In this document: positions 7,887 to 17,251 of the stretch, piece after piece
Layout: each line of letters begins with the position of its first letter
Position numbering within the stretch: position 1 is the stretch's first letter
Origin: Anaerolineaceae bacterium
GTDB taxonomy: Bacteria; Chloroflexota; Anaerolineae; Aggregatilineales; Phototrophicaceae
Direction of reading: 5' to 3'
Assembly: GCA_002699585.1 (NCBI GenBank)
Contig: PABP01000024.1
Span: 1 to 64,000 of the forward strand
DNA: 64,000 bases
The notes under the pieces: generated by a model
Database searches by the model: none
What the model saw: only the letters and a program-made list of their open reading frames with translations
Told to the model about the DNA's origin: nothing
Position numbers and translations under genes: made by a program

Positions 7887-8675
7887 ATGCAGGCAGCCGA
7901 CTACCAAGCATTTACCAACCAATTGACGCAAAACCTCCAGGCTGACCCGCGCGTGGTGGGATTGGTGCTGGTTGGATCAACCGCCAACCAGAGCCACGCC
8001 CCGGATGCGTGGTCGGATCATGATTTTTTCGCTGTCACGGAAAGCGGCGTGCAGGAGCAGTTCCGCACGCAGTTTGATTGGCTGCCGGACCACGAGAATA
8101 TCGTGCTGACGGTGCGCGAAACCGAACACGGGCTGAAAATTCTGTATCAAAGCGGGCATCTGCTGGAATGTGCCATCTTCGATCTGGATGAAATCGGGTT
8201 GGCGAAGGTCAACGACTATAAAGTGGCCTTTGATCGCGGTGACGTAACAGAACGCGTTGAGCGGATCGCTGTGCCCAATGCGATCCTCGCGCCTTCGCCT
8301 GCGAGCATCCAACGTGACCTGGGCATGGTGCCGTGTTTGCTGCTGGTTGGGGCAGGACGGGTGAAACGCGGGGAGGCCATCAGCGGCCAGGTCTTCATTC
8401 GCTCCCATGCGGTCAGCCATCTGCTGACGCTGTTAGCCCATCACCTGCCATCCGACAACAAAGCCACGCTCGACAACCTCGACCCATTCCGGCGCTTTGA
8501 GCAGGTCTTCCCGGAAGTCGGCCAGCAAATCAACGCCGCCCTATCACGGGAACCCATCGCGGCTGCATTGGGCCTGCTGGCTGTCTATGAAGCGTATCTC
8601 AGCGATAGTGACGGCTATCCAGCACAGGCAGTCGAAGCTGTGCGTGACGTCCTAAAAAACATGTTGTCCGACTAA
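7887..8675 (+). CDS. Nucleotidyltransferase-fold protein
   Basis: 262 residues from ATG 7887. An upstream TTG at 7872 overlaps the GAAAGGG ribosome-binding site (7874-7880), so ATG is preferred. The N-terminus has the polymerase-beta nucleotidyltransferase signature, LVLVGSTANQ then WSDHDFFAV, giving the G-S and DxD-like metal-binding residues. The C-terminal half (about 140-260) is helical, as in lincosamide or aminoglycoside nucleotidyltransferases, where it binds substrate. Transfer of a nucleotide to a small molecule is likely, but no specific substrate is supported. Its stop codon overlaps that of the convergent gene at 8672. Confidence 0.8.
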   Translation: MQAADYQAFTNQLTQNLQADPRVVGLVLVGSTANQSHAPDAWSDHDFFAVTESGVQEQFRTQFDWLPDHENIVLTVRETEHGLKILYQSGHLLECAIFDLDEIGLAKVNDYKVAFDRGDVTERVERIAVPNAILAPSPASIQRDLGMVPCLLLVGAGRVKRGEAISGQVFIRSHAVSHLLTLLAHHLPSDNKATLDNLDPFRRFEQVFPEVGQQINAALSREPIAAALGLLAVYEAYLSDSDGYPAQAVEAVRDVLKNMLSD

Positions 8676-10048
8676 CGGCACTCATCAAAGGCGTGCAGGT
8701 CGATCAACCACAGGCCACTATTGCGACCATTGGCCGCCAGTGCCAACGTATTGGATTCCGGCGAGAGGAAAGTCCAGGCGCGTTCGTCATCTGCCAGGGA
8801 AATCGGCAGCGGCGTCAGGGTATGAAGTTCGTCTTCCTCACGGTAGAAGCACTGCAAACTGGGTTGGCCATCGATGTCGCGCACGATGTAGATATAGCGC
8901 GTGTCGTTATCTTTGCGGAAGTAGGCTGGAGCCGGATAATTGTTGCCAGGGATGTCCTCGGCTTCAAACATGAATTCCAGCGAACCATTCACGACCGAGC
9001 GGAAGTAGTAGCCTGTCACATCCTCGCCCGTGGTATTGGAGTATGTCCCGGTGATGATGACGCGCTGGCCATCGTCAGTCAGGCCGGGAACCGTCTGCGA
9101 GGGGTCCTGATTTTGCAACGGACCGCTAATCATGGCACCATCGGCGCGGGCAGTCAGGTAACGGACAGGCTCTCCAAAGGCCCCAAAATAGTAGGCGACG
9201 AAATTGGCAAGCGGCGACCAGACAAAACCCTGCAAGCTGTACTGATACAGGTTGGTATTGACCACGCGCTTGAACGAGCCATCACGCTCCGAGGTAATTA
9301 GCGTGTGCAGGTCGGTCTGGTAGACGATGCGCGGCGTCTGAGTCGGGAAGGTCAGGAAGGAGTTGTAGTAAAGCTGGGGGTCCAGCTCACGGCTTTGCGT
9401 CACCTGCGTGATGCCCGTCTGACGCAGCATGGCATCGGTGACGTACTGCGCGTTGGGGCTGGCATCAAGCGCTTCGGTTTCGCCTGTTTCCAGGTCATAA
9501 CGGAACCAATCATGCTCACTGAAGACATCACCATCACAGCCGACGCCATAACGCAGGCTTGTTTCGCTCTCCCACTCGACCAGCACCACTTCGCGGTCGC
9601 TGGCCTGGGTGATGCCTGTCGTATCGAGGTCCCGTGTGCCTGTGTCGTCGGTTTCCTCGGCTTCTATGAAGAACTCGTATTCATCCGGCTCACCCTCAGC
9701 GAATTGGTCCAGGCTGGCTTCAAAATAGCGCGATGCCCCTGGTGCGATAGCCACATCGGTCAGGGCCACGCCACACTGGTTGGTCAGGTAGCCAAAGGCC
9801 TCACCGATGACCTCGCCCTCATCGTCAAGCACATCCGCGAACAGGGTCAGGCTGCTATAAGCGACCTCGCTTGTGTTTTCGATCATGCCCGTTAGCAGCG
9901 TGGTTTCCTGGCCGAAAGCATCCAGCCGTTCGACCAGGCGCGTTTCGGTCACGACCAGGTCATCAGTCTGGGCATGGGTGGCCAGCGGGGCAGCAATCAA
10001 GGCCATCAGCAAAAGGAGCAGCGTAAGCGATCTAAAGAGCATGAGCAT
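8672..10048 (-). CDS. Secreted protein with FxLYD-like domain and beta-propeller-like repeats
   Basis: A 458-residue protein. Residues 1-26 are a signal peptide with a run of leucines ending ATHAQ. Residues about 50-125 (LLTGMIENTSEVAYSSLTLFADVLD, then APGASRYFEASL) match the FxLYD pattern, a small beta domain of exported proteins. The remainder (about 150-458) contains WSPLANFVAYYF, LTDDGQRVIITG and LSPESNTLALAANG, which are TolB/WD40-like blade motifs. It is probably surface-exposed; the ligand is unknown. It shares the four bases of its stop region with the convergent nucleotidyltransferase gene. Confidence 0.75.
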   Translation of the reverse strand: MLMLFRSLTLLLLLMALIAAPLATHAQTDDLVVTETRLVERLDAFGQETTLLTGMIENTSEVAYSSLTLFADVLDDEGEVIGEAFGYLTNQCGVALTDVAIAPGASRYFEASLDQFAEGEPDEYEFFIEAEETDDTGTRDLDTTGITQASDREVVLVEWESETSLRYGVGCDGDVFSEHDWFRYDLETGETEALDASPNAQYVTDAMLRQTGITQVTQSRELDPQLYYNSFLTFPTQTPRIVYQTDLHTLITSERDGSFKRVVNTNLYQYSLQGFVWSPLANFVAYYFGAFGEPVRYLTARADGAMISGPLQNQDPSQTVPGLTDDGQRVIITGTYSNTTGEDVTGYYFRSVVNGSLEFMFEAEDIPGNNYPAPAYFRKDNDTRYIYIVRDIDGQPSLQCFYREEDELHTLTPLPISLADDERAWTFLSPESNTLALAANGRNSGLWLIDLHAFDECR

Positions 10049-10219
10049 TGTCCGTGGAAATTGGTCTACAGGTCATAGCGTGCGCAATCGCAGGCAGTAT
10101 ACAATGGGGATTCCGGCTTGCCTACACAGACCCACATCGTACCCGGCCATCGTTCTAGCTATTTTTGCACAGGAAGGCCCCGGACAGAGGCCGCCACGCT
10201 ACAGAGAAAGGACGTGCGA

Positions 10220-11428
10220 TTGACCGCACTCGCAGCCGCACCCATGGAACATAAACGTCCACCTATTACCCGCCTCATTCGGTTTACCCTGCTCTTCATC
10301 AGCACGTTAGGCGCCATGCTCGGCTCCTTGATTACGCCCATCTTGCCTGCCATGCAGCGCGCCTTCGCCACGGAAGACCCGGATGGGCTGATGGTCAAGC
10401 TGGTGCTGACCATTCCGGCGCTGTTCATCGTCATTGGTTCACCGATTGCCGGGGCAGTGATTGATCGTTATGGGCGCAAACCGTTGCTGATGGTGGCGAC
10501 ACTCGTCTATGCGCTGTCGGGGGCCTTTGGCTACTTCGCAGCCGATTTGACACTGCTGCTCATCAGCCGCGCCATATTGGGGTTGGCAGTTGGGGCCATC
10601 ATGACCACGGTGACAACCCTCATCGCGGACTATATGGAAGGCACGACGCGCAGCCAATTCCTGGGGTTGCAGGCGGCGGTGATCGGGTTCAGCGGCACGC
10701 TGTATCTGATCGGTGGCGGGATGATGGCTAGCGTCAGTTGGCGGCTGCCCTTCATCGTATATGCAGGCACGCTGATCCTGGTGCCGATGATTATCTGGAT
10801 TCTATTTGAGCCTGATCGCAGCCCAGAAGCAAACGCGAATCAACAAGCCATCGACCCACAGAACATACCCATTCGGCTGATCGTCTTCATCTATTTATTG
10901 GTCATCTTCGTGCAGATCACGTTTAACCTGATGCCCGTACAGTTGCCGTTCCATCTGGACACGCTGTTTGGGGAATCCAGCAGTGATAGTGCGATAGCGG
11001 TGGCGGCCATGACCTTCGCCTTTGCCATTGCATCCTGGGTGTTTGGCATTCTGGATCGTCACTTTACGAACATGACGATTATCATCGCGGGTCTGATACT
11101 GACAGGCGTTGGCTATCTGATCGTCAGCCAGAGCATTACCTGGCCCCCGATCTTGTTGGGGCTAGTGATCGCGGGTTTCGGTAACGGGTTGATTATGCCC
11201 AATGTGGTGGTCTGGTTAGCCAATGAAACACCGACCGCCGTGCGTGGGCGCGTCCTGGGGGGCAATACGCTGGCTATCTTCCTGGGGCAGTTCATCTCCC
11301 CGGTGATCGCCCAACCCTTCATCGTGTCCATCAGCATCCCTGGCCTGATTGCCATTGCGGGTGTCTTGTTGGTCGCGCTGGGCGGCGTGTTTTGGGTCTA
11401 TAACCGCTTGGTGTTCAAAGGAAGCTAG
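10220..11428 (+). CDS. Major facilitator superfamily transporter
   Basis: 402 residues from TTG 10220, which is placed by AAAGGA at 10207-10212; ATG 10244 is the alternative. Twelve membrane segments are visible. Motif A, GAVIDRYGRKPLL, sits between segments 2 and 3, and LISRAILGLAVGAIMTTVTTLIADY is the typical fourth segment. The central loop (about residue 200) is short, and the C-terminal half begins IRLIVFIYLL. It resembles drug/proton antiporters such as the Bcr/CmlA or YfcJ type, but the substrate is not predictable. It is in the plasma membrane and transcribed alone. Confidence 0.85.
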   Translation: MTALAAAPMEHKRPPITRLIRFTLLFISTLGAMLGSLITPILPAMQRAFATEDPDGLMVKLVLTIPALFIVIGSPIAGAVIDRYGRKPLLMVATLVYALSGAFGYFAADLTLLLISRAILGLAVGAIMTTVTTLIADYMEGTTRSQFLGLQAAVIGFSGTLYLIGGGMMASVSWRLPFIVYAGTLILVPMIIWILFEPDRSPEANANQQAIDPQNIPIRLIVFIYLLVIFVQITFNLMPVQLPFHLDTLFGESSSDSAIAVAAMTFAFAIASWVFGILDRHFTNMTIIIAGLILTGVGYLIVSQSITWPPILLGLVIAGFGNGLIMPNVVVWLANETPTAVRGRVLGGNTLAIFLGQFISPVIAQPFIVSISIPGLIAIAGVLLVALGGVFWVYNRLVFKGS

Positions 11429-11585
11429 GTGGCACACGCCGCTATTGCGTAGGTGGCAATCCCCTCCAAAGCGGGTAAAATCGAACAATAACAGGGTGCC
11501 GATTTATCGTGCGCATCTGACTTGATAACACGGTTTTCGCAGTGCTGCGCTTGATACGGCGCAGGCATCACATGGGGAGGGCTTT

Positions 11586-13532
11586 ATGATAGCAAAGCGG
11601 ACGGGATTTGTGTCTCTAGGGTTGATGATTGGCCTGGGCGTGTGTTTATTCGCCCTGGCAGTGCTAATGCCCATGCCGCTAGCGGCGCAGGGCATCGCCA
11701 CCAATACACCGCCACCCGCGCCCCCGACCGCCAACGCCCCCATGTTTGCGACCAATACGCCGCCCTCGGAACCGGCTTTCATCAGCCCGAATACGCCCGT
11801 GCCTACGGCAGTGATTCCGCAGCCGCCATCGGCCCCACTGGATAATTATGCGCTGCGTCTATGGCTGGAAGGTGATGTAGTTGATCTCGCCTTGGAGCAG
11901 ATCGACGCCCTGGACAGCAGCGATATGGACACCCAACGCGCCGTTCAGTTGACGCTGTACGAACTGGGCCGACGCTTCCCCGGTGCGCCTAACAGCGCAG
12001 CGGACCTCGACCGCTTGATTGAGGCAGTGCTGGCAGCACCCATTGGCAGCGTCGATATGCGCCCGCTGGTGCATCCCTATATCGAAGCGGCCCTCAACCA
12101 GAATGGCACCGCAAGCGATTTCTCGGTTGGCAATTTCAACGTCAGCGTGACGGGTGCCAATCTGGATGGGCGCGCTGGCCAGGATGCGGTCCTGCAAATC
12201 ACGGCACTGGCCAATGAAGGTGCAGTCGTGCAGTATGACGAAATCGTGTTGGCGACCCAGAATGAAAGCGGACAGTATCAAATTTTGCCGATTGGCTATG
12301 AGCTGCCTGCGGTTCCGTTTGGCAGCACGCGCCTGGTGCGTTTGCAGCGTGTGGCCGATGTCAACCGTGACGGACTCGACGAAGCGATCATCGAAGTGCA
12401 GGATGATGGCCCCGGCATCCACATGTATATCGTCGCCGCCCGCAACAATCAGGCTACTGATCTGGTCATGCCGGGTGAGGAAATCCGCGTCGGTGAATTC
12501 GTTGATTGGCCTGTGACCAACCCGGAAATCGCCAACCCAGAACTATCGGTCATTGAAGTCGCCACCGTGTCAGAATCCCCAGATTGGCCGTGCTTGGCAC
12601 AAATCCCGGTGACATGGACCTATACCAACAATTTCTACCGCCCCTCGACGGCGCTCAATGCGCAGATGGCCAACCAGGACAGCCTGGGCTGCCATCTGAT
12701 GGCAGAGGAACCTATCCTGGCGAATGAACCCAACGTAGCCATTGACGTGATTAACTCCGCGTTGGAGCAGTATGGCTTCGATGTAGCAGGCGGTCAGCGG
12801 GCGCTGATGGTGCTGGCGATGGCTTATACCATCAACGGCCAGCTAGACGACGCCATGGCCATCGCGCAGTCGGTCGCGCCAGTGGGCGGCGGTGATAGCT
12901 GGATCGCCCAGCAAAGCCAAGCCCTGCTGAATTCAATCGCTGTGCCTAGCAATACCGCCCTCGACATCTGTGAGGCGCTGGTCGCTGCGGGTGAGGCCCC
13001 GGCCTGTGATACGGATGCCGTGCTGGCCTTCTACTTCACACGCGTCACGCTCAGCACAGAGCAAGACCTGGCTGTGCAGTTGAATGCGGTCAACCTACCT
13101 GTGGTGGAAGTCGTGCCTATCACCGAACTGGGCCGCGCCAATAGACTGGCCGTGCAGTTCGACATCATTGGCACAAGTTGGTGGGCCTTCGCGCCGGATG
13201 CCCGCTCCCTGACCTACAGCGCGGAAATCAGCGAACCACCGGCTGGCTTTGAAGTCGTTCAGCCGCGCTCGACCATCCTGGAAGTACCTGATTCGGTATA
13301 CGAAGCGCTGCTGGTCGATAATGATCCGGCCAATGCGCTCAACATTCTGGATACGCTGGTGGCCAATAATCCGAATGCCAGCTTGACGCCGGAAGCGCTG
13401 TTCATCCGGGCGCTGTGCTACGACCTGCTCGGCAGCCGCGCCGATGCCCGTGTCGCCTACTATGACATCTGGTCGCGCTACCCAATGACGCTATGGGGCC
13501 AACTGGCAGGCAAGCACCTGGAATTACGGTAA
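11586..13532 (+). CDS. Large secreted protein with Pro-rich linker and TPR-like C-terminus
   Basis: A 648-residue protein. Residues 1-35 form a signal peptide or anchor ending PLAAQG. Residues about 38-85 are a low-complexity linker rich in Pro, Thr and Asn (NTPPPAPPTANAP). Residues about 150-320 contain strands with NLDGRAGQDAVLQI and VNRDGLDEAIIEVQDDG, which resemble the Asp-rich calcium loops of FG-GAP/VCBS repeats. The C-terminus (about 560-648) has TPR-like helices (ALNILDTLVANNPNA, EALFIRALCYDLLGSRADA). GGGAGGG precedes ATG 11586. It is a surface protein of unknown role. Confidence 0.7.
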   Translation: MIAKRTGFVSLGLMIGLGVCLFALAVLMPMPLAAQGIATNTPPPAPPTANAPMFATNTPPSEPAFISPNTPVPTAVIPQPPSAPLDNYALRLWLEGDVVDLALEQIDALDSSDMDTQRAVQLTLYELGRRFPGAPNSAADLDRLIEAVLAAPIGSVDMRPLVHPYIEAALNQNGTASDFSVGNFNVSVTGANLDGRAGQDAVLQITALANEGAVVQYDEIVLATQNESGQYQILPIGYELPAVPFGSTRLVRLQRVADVNRDGLDEAIIEVQDDGPGIHMYIVAARNNQATDLVMPGEEIRVGEFVDWPVTNPEIANPELSVIEVATVSESPDWPCLAQIPVTWTYTNNFYRPSTALNAQMANQDSLGCHLMAEEPILANEPNVAIDVINSALEQYGFDVAGGQRALMVLAMAYTINGQLDDAMAIAQSVAPVGGGDSWIAQQSQALLNSIAVPSNTALDICEALVAAGEAPACDTDAVLAFYFTRVTLSTEQDLAVQLNAVNLPVVEVVPITELGRANRLAVQFDIIGTSWWAFAPDARSLTYSAEISEPPAGFEVVQPRSTILEVPDSVYEALLVDNDPANALNILDTLVANNPNASLTPEALFIRALCYDLLGSRADARVAYYDIWSRYPMTLWGQLAGKHLELR

Positions 13533-13562
13533 TCTCAAGCAAATTCAGGGGAATTTAGGGGA

Positions 13563-13591
13563 AACGGCTCGAAATGGGCCGTTATCTTCTT
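13563..13591 (+). terminator. Terminator hairpin
   Basis: AACGGC (13563-13568) pairs with GCCGTT (13578-13583), followed by ATCTTCTT. It follows the large secreted protein gene by 30 nt. Confidence 0.6.
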
Positions 13592-13613
13592 AATACTTTC
13601 TGTACAAAAGGGT

Positions 13614-13642
13614 TTGACCCCGAAAATAATTTATGATATATT
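13614..13642 (+). promoter_or_regulatory. rho promoter
   Basis: TTGACC at 13614-13619, a 17-nt spacer and TATATT at 13637-13642. It leaves a leader of about 220 nt before rho, which is long and could carry autoregulation as in other bacteria. The rest of 13533-13870 shows only a CCGGAATTTTACCGG inverted repeat near 13771 and no convincing gene; a 61-codon open frame at 13660 looks like chance. Confidence 0.65.
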
Positions 13643-13870
13643 CTGCTTAGTGGTCAGGCGTGAGCCTTTCTCCCTATTACCCTGCAACGTATGATAAAGT
13701 ATATCACCCGTGCTTAACTGCGTCTCACTCATCGGGACGCCCACAGCCTACCCTAAACAATGCCTATGAACCGGAATTTTACCGGCTAACCAACTATCCT
13801 TTAGTCATGCTGCCCCAAACAGCAATTAAGGTGCGCGCGCCTTAGCGCCAATACCGGAGACCTAATACAT

Positions 13871-15163
13871 ATGGACATAGCCCAACTCGAAGGCAAATCG
13901 CTGACCGAACTGCGTACTATGGCGCGTGAACACGAAGTGCCGCGCTTTAGTCGTTTAAAGAAAGATGATCTGATCATCGGCTTGCTGCGCGTAGAAGCGG
14001 AGCGTCACGGCCATCAACTGCGTGGCGGCGTGCTAGAAGTTGTCGATGACGGCATCGGCTTTTTGCGCAGTGACAATTACCTACCCGGCGTCAATGACAT
14101 TTACGTCAGCCAGTCGCAGATCAAGCGCTTTAACCTGCGCACCGGCGACATGGTTATCGGCCAGGTACGTTCTCCAAAAGACAGCGAGAAGTACTACGGC
14201 CTGCTGCGCGTGAATGCGGTCAATGGCCTCAACCCGGAAGATGTCAAACGGCGGCCCTATTTTGAAACGCTGACCCCCATCTTCCCGGAACGCGGCTTTA
14301 ACCTGGAAACACGCCCCAACATTCTCTCCACCCGTTTACTCAATTTGATCGCTCCTGTCGGCTTTGGCCAGCGTGGCCTCATCGTTTCACCGCCGAAATC
14401 CGGTAAAACGACTGTGCTCAAGGACATCGCCAACGCCATCAGCCAGAATTACCCGCAGGTCCACCTGATGGTTGGCCTGATTGGTGAACGTCCTGAAGAA
14501 GTGACCGACATGGACCGCAGCGTGGATGCCGAAGTCATCGCCTCGACATTTGATGACCCGGTGACACATCATGTGCGCGTAGCGGAAATGGCGCTGGAGC
14601 GGGCCAAGCGGCTGGTCGAACTGAAGCGGGATGTGGTGCTGCTGCTGGATAGCGTCACCCGACTGGCACGCGCTTATAACCTGGTCGTGCCCACCAGCGG
14701 ACGTACCCTGTCCGGTGGTCTGGACCCGGCAGCTATCCATCCGCCGAAGCGCATTTTTGGTGCAGCGCGTAATGTGGAAGAGGGCGGCAGCCTGACCATC
14801 GTCGCCACCTGCCTGGTCAATACGGGCAGCAAGATGGACGATATGATTTATGAAGAGTTCAAGGGTACGGGCAACATGGAACTGCACCTGAGCCGCCGTT
14901 TGCAGGAACGCCGCATTTTCCCGGCGTTCGATGTTGGCCAGAGCAGCACCCGCCGCGAAGAAATGCTCCTCGGTCCGGATGTGCTGCAGCGCGTCTTCAC
15001 CATGCGCCGTATGTGGAACCATCTGGTGGATACCACCGATACGGGCGAAGTTGGCGCGACCGAGCAACTGCTCAACAGCTTCCGTATGTACCAGACCAAC
15101 GAGGACTTCCTCAACAATTTGCCAGGGGCCACCAACGGCGTCGGCGAACGGTCCGTGTACTAG
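13871..15163 (+). CDS. rho: Transcription termination factor Rho
   Basis: A 430-residue protein of normal length. The N-terminal helical domain begins [19 protein letters not shown]. The OB-fold RNA-binding part includes [16 protein letters not shown] and [19 protein letters not shown]. The motor domain has Walker A PPKSGKTT at about 175 (Ser in place of the common Ala), [12 protein letters not shown], Walker [18 protein letters not shown] and the Q-loop/R-loop region [14 protein letters not shown]. The C-terminus has [12 protein letters not shown]. It forms a hexameric RNA helicase that ends transcription. It lacks the long insertions seen in some actinobacterial Rho proteins. It has its own promoter and terminator. 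Confidence 0.98.
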   Translation: MDIAQLEGKSLTELRTMAREHEVPRFSRLKKDDLIIGLLRVEAERHGHQLRGGVLEVVDDGIGFLRSDNYLPGVNDIYVSQSQIKRFNLRTGDMVIGQVRSPKDSEKYYGLLRVNAVNGLNPEDVKRRPYFETLTPIFPERGFNLETRPNILSTRLLNLIAPVGFGQRGLIVSPPKSGKTTVLKDIANAISQNYPQVHLMVGLIGERPEEVTDMDRSVDAEVIASTFDDPVTHHVRVAEMALERAKRLVELKRDVVLLLDSVTRLARAYNLVVPTSGRTLSGGLDPAAIHPPKRIFGAARNVEEGGSLTIVATCLVNTGSKMDDMIYEEFKGTGNMELHLSRRLQERRIFPAFDVGQSSTRREEMLLGPDVLQRVFTMRRMWNHLVDTTDTGEVGATEQLLNSFRMYQTNEDFLNNLPGATNGVGERSVY

Positions 15164-15169
15164 GGCTAG

Positions 15170-15215
15170 GCCCTCCTCACCCTCAATTCCTCTCCCACAG
15201 GAGAAGGAATTCAAA
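15170..15215. repeat. Intergenic C-rich repeat, family B copy 2
   Basis: CCCTCCTCACCCTCAATTCC then TCTCCCACAGGAGA: a C-rich left arm followed by a small hairpin. It resembles the units at 58134 and 63075. Confidence 0.45.
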
Positions 15216-15224
15216 GCGAAAGCA

Positions 15225-15254
15225 AAAAGCACGCCCATCAGGACGTGCTTTTTT
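15225..15254 (+). terminator. Bidirectional terminator between rho and a glycine-zipper gene
   Basis: AAAAGCACG (15225-15233) pairs with CGTGCTTTT (15244-15252). It has a T-run on the plus side and, on the minus side, another T-run, so it can end both convergent transcripts. Confidence 0.85.
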
Positions 15255-15280
15255 GATTGCTGTTTTTCGCTAAAAGGGAA

Positions 15281-15463
15281 CTATTCCTCTTTTTTCTTGC
15301 GCTTGTCTTCATCCATTGCGCTCGAGAACGCCACGCCCATCGCCACGCCGAGAGCGATCCCCACAGCGATATTCCCCAGGGCCACGCCGAGGGCAATACC
15401 CACGCCCATGCCCAGAGCTAAGCCCTGAGGATTCATGTCTGCATCTGAATTTTTCTTCTTCAT
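15281..15463 (-). CDS. Small glycine-zipper membrane protein
   Basis: A 60-residue protein. A charged N-terminus (MKKKNSDAD) is followed by one hydrophobic segment of small residues with G-every-four spacing (LALGMGVGIALGVALGNI, then AVGIALGVAMGVAF), and a charged C-terminus (DEDKRKKKEE). Glycine-zipper segments pack tightly in membranes and often oligomerise. A paralogue with the same design lies at 16344-16523. A role as a membrane peptide or channel-like element is speculation. Confidence 0.75.
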   Translation of the reverse strand: MKKKNSDADMNPQGLALGMGVGIALGVALGNIAVGIALGVAMGVAFSSAMDEDKRKKKEE

Positions 15464-15591
15464 GTGATAGTCGCCTTGTTTGATGTCTATGCTATTCAGT
15501 GTATCAAACAGGCGACCGCCCCGGTCCCCGAAAGATTGGGGGTTTGCTACATGAGTTGCAAAGAGCGAAAAACATTGTAATTATCAATTAG

Positions 15592-16068
15592 CTAGAGAGG
15601 TTCACTTCTTAGATAAGACAGGAATTTTCTAGCGTACTTCACTGATGCGAAGCCATGCCCAACAGACCCAAGTACACACAACAATGTCACAGCATAACTG
15701 GAAAGCGGACTTCCCATAGTTCCTTCAATTGAGCTAGAAGGTTTATATTCTAAGTAGGTAATGTCAATTGAGGTTCCTAACTGAACCTCTGAACAATTTT
15801 CGTACGCAAACTGAGCCAGCCATGTATCAAAGTAAATTTCACGATTCACTGTGTAACTATACGTGACAAATGCATGGGGTTTTGAACGCCCAGCTACCAT
15901 CTCACAATTTGTGATCGTTGCTAAGGTGCTAACGCCATACTCACTAAATGAGTATGCAAATTCGGCCATTGAATAGGAAAAAATTCCAAAAACAAGGCTT
16001 CCCAAAAAGAACCCTACAGCCATGATAGCTGTGAACAATAGCTGAAACTTCGCATTGAAAGTGAACAT
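15592..16068 (-). CDS. DUF3592-like membrane protein
   Basis: A 158-residue protein. Residues about 10-35 and 125-142 are membrane segments, with an exposed domain between. That domain begins STLATITNCEMV and contains HAFVTYSYTVNREIYFDTW and ends TSIDITYLEYKPSSS, the pattern of DUF3592 (a short beta domain after one membrane helix, ending in a Y-x-P). The gene is distinctly AT-rich against its neighbours, which suggests a different history. Function unknown. Confidence 0.7.
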   Translation of the reverse strand: MFTFNAKFQLLFTAIMAVGFFLGSLVFGIFSYSMAEFAYSFSEYGVSTLATITNCEMVAGRSKPHAFVTYSYTVNREIYFDTWLAQFAYENCSEVQLGTSIDITYLEYKPSSSIEGTMGSPLSSYAVTLLCVLGSVGHGFASVKYARKFLSYLRSEPL

Positions 16069-16282
16069 AAATAGCTCGCATCGACTAAGTTAAGCAGACT
16101 TGTTTTCTAGATCAGAATTGAAGATAGAGTCCAAATTTGCATTACTTCGTACTTAACAAAGTATGAAAGCTTCACAATAAAGATTACCAAAATCTCAGCT
16201 TTACGAACCCACAATAATTGGGGGATCAGTAACTTCGAGAATCATTAGCCAAGCATGGAACATATTGGAAAAAATGTGCAGC
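16069..16282. other. AT-rich intergenic spacer
   Basis: Upstream of the DUF3592-like gene. I see no gene, tRNA or strong hairpin here until the terminator at 16283. Confidence 0.4.
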
Positions 16283-16306
16283 AAAAAGGCGCGGTATGTC
16301 GCGCCT
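16283..16306 (-). terminator. Rho-independent terminator (minus strand)
   Basis: AGGCGCG (16287-16293 on plus) pairs with CGCGCCT (16300-16306), with a T-run on the minus strand from 16287 to 16283. It ends the gene at 16344-16523. Confidence 0.85.
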
Positions 16307-16343
16307 CTAGCGTTCATCACATGATTAGTTTGCTGGCGAGTGC

Positions 16344-16523
16344 CTAAGCCTGGTCGGATTCCATGTTCTGGCCCATTGCGATACCAAAAGCGACACCCAT
16401 GGCAATGCCCATACTCATGCCGATCCCCATATTGCCAGTGGCAACGCCCACACCAGCGCCAATCGCGAGGCCAATCGCCATACCAGCGGGGTTAAGTTTC
16501 TGTTCGGACTTTTGCTTCTCCAT
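16344..16523 (-). CDS. Second small glycine-zipper membrane protein
   Basis: A 59-residue protein starting at ATG 16523 with AAGGAGG seven bases upstream, and ending in TAG at 16344 before a terminator, so it is a real transcription unit. The sequence is MEKQKSEQKLNP, then a small-residue hydrophobic stretch with repeated Gly-Met and Gly-Ile steps (GMAIGLAIGAGVGVATG, then GMSMGIAMGVAFGIAMG), then a polar tail QNMESDQA. Core and layout match the 15281-15463 protein (both have the string AMGVAF), so the two are paralogues. A short length cut-off would miss it. Function unknown. Confidence 0.8.
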   Translation of the reverse strand: MEKQKSEQKLNPAGMAIGLAIGAGVGVATGNMGIGMSMGIAMGVAFGIAMGQNMESDQA

Positions 16524-16609
16524 TGTGCGCCTCCTTATATACTTGCCCTAGTATGGCAAATTAATATAAGCCAACCTTTAATGGCGTATCGGTATGCCGA
16601 AGGAGCGAC

Positions 16610-17023
16610 CTAAGAAGGAGAGACGATCACCTGGTGCCAGTCGATATTCCGGGTGATGCCCACTTTGAGGCTTTCCAGAAAGCCGAGGGCTTCCTCAATC
16701 GTATCGAAAAACTCGGTCTTGGTGGTGGCTTCCAGCGACATGCGGCGGAAGCTGCTGACCATAATGCGGCTGATGGGATCATTGCTAAAAGCGGTTCCGC
16801 CGCCGTAGTTGGGATGCTTGGTGAGGTCGCTCATTTGCTCCAGGGTATCCGCCGAGATAATGCGTCCCTGGCGCAGGTCGGAGATGTAGTAGAGGGGGTT
16901 TTCGGCTTCATCAAGCTGCTGGCGATGTTCGGCTAAGAAGCGGCGTTCATCGTCTTCTGAGGGGTAGGCGTGCCAAGTCACCAGAATGAGATTCGGAGAC
17001 AGATATTGACATGTGTACGCCAT
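16610..17023 (-). CDS. SpoIIAA/STAS-like small protein
   Basis: A 137-residue soluble protein. Strand LILVTWHAYPSEDDERRFLAEH, helix, then YYISDLRQGRIISADTLEQM, then a strand SRIMVSSF and a helix with IEEALGFL match the layout of the protein at 3983-4369. The position after ISDL corresponds to the docking strand of STAS-like proteins. No catalytic motif is seen. It is probably a partner-binding regulator. It is monocistronic with about 180 nt of upstream AT-rich DNA. Confidence 0.6.
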   Translation of the reverse strand: MAYTCQYLSPNLILVTWHAYPSEDDERRFLAEHRQQLDEAENPLYYISDLRQGRIISADTLEQMSDLTKHPNYGGGTAFSNDPISRIMVSSFRRMSLEATTKTEFFDTIEEALGFLESLKVGITRNIDWHQVIVSPS

Positions 17024-17205
17024 ACGTGTCTTCTCGATGATCAGGCCAGGGCCACAATTGTCGTGTTTGTAATAACTCTATTATGTCACAAATGGCCCCA
17101 CATAGTGTGATTTTTTGCTCACTTTTTGCACAAAAATGGTAAGTGACACGTAGCTATTGTGCACAATTCAAGCCAAAGCCAACCCTCAGAACGATTTTTT
17201 GCATG

Positions 17206-17214
17206 TGCTATAAT
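17206..17214 (+). promoter_or_regulatory. Extended -10 promoter of gatC
   Basis: TGCTATAAT with consensus TATAAT at 17209-17214, placed 38 nt before gatC. No -35 consensus is seen. Confidence 0.7.
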
Positions 17215-17251
17215 GTCGGCGTGATTGAATGATCTGAAATGAGAGTGACCG

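Noticed and set aside
9305-9895. A 196-codon plus-strand frame within the FxLYD/propeller gene
   Set aside because: It is opposite a gene with a signal peptide and repeat motifs and shows none itself.
13660-13845. A 61-codon frame in the rho leader
   Set aside because: No ribosome-binding site, no conserved pattern and a composition like random sequence. A leader-peptide role cannot be supported.
14387-15238. A 283-codon minus-strand frame over rho
   Set aside because: The plus strand encodes an unmistakable Rho; the minus frame has no family features.
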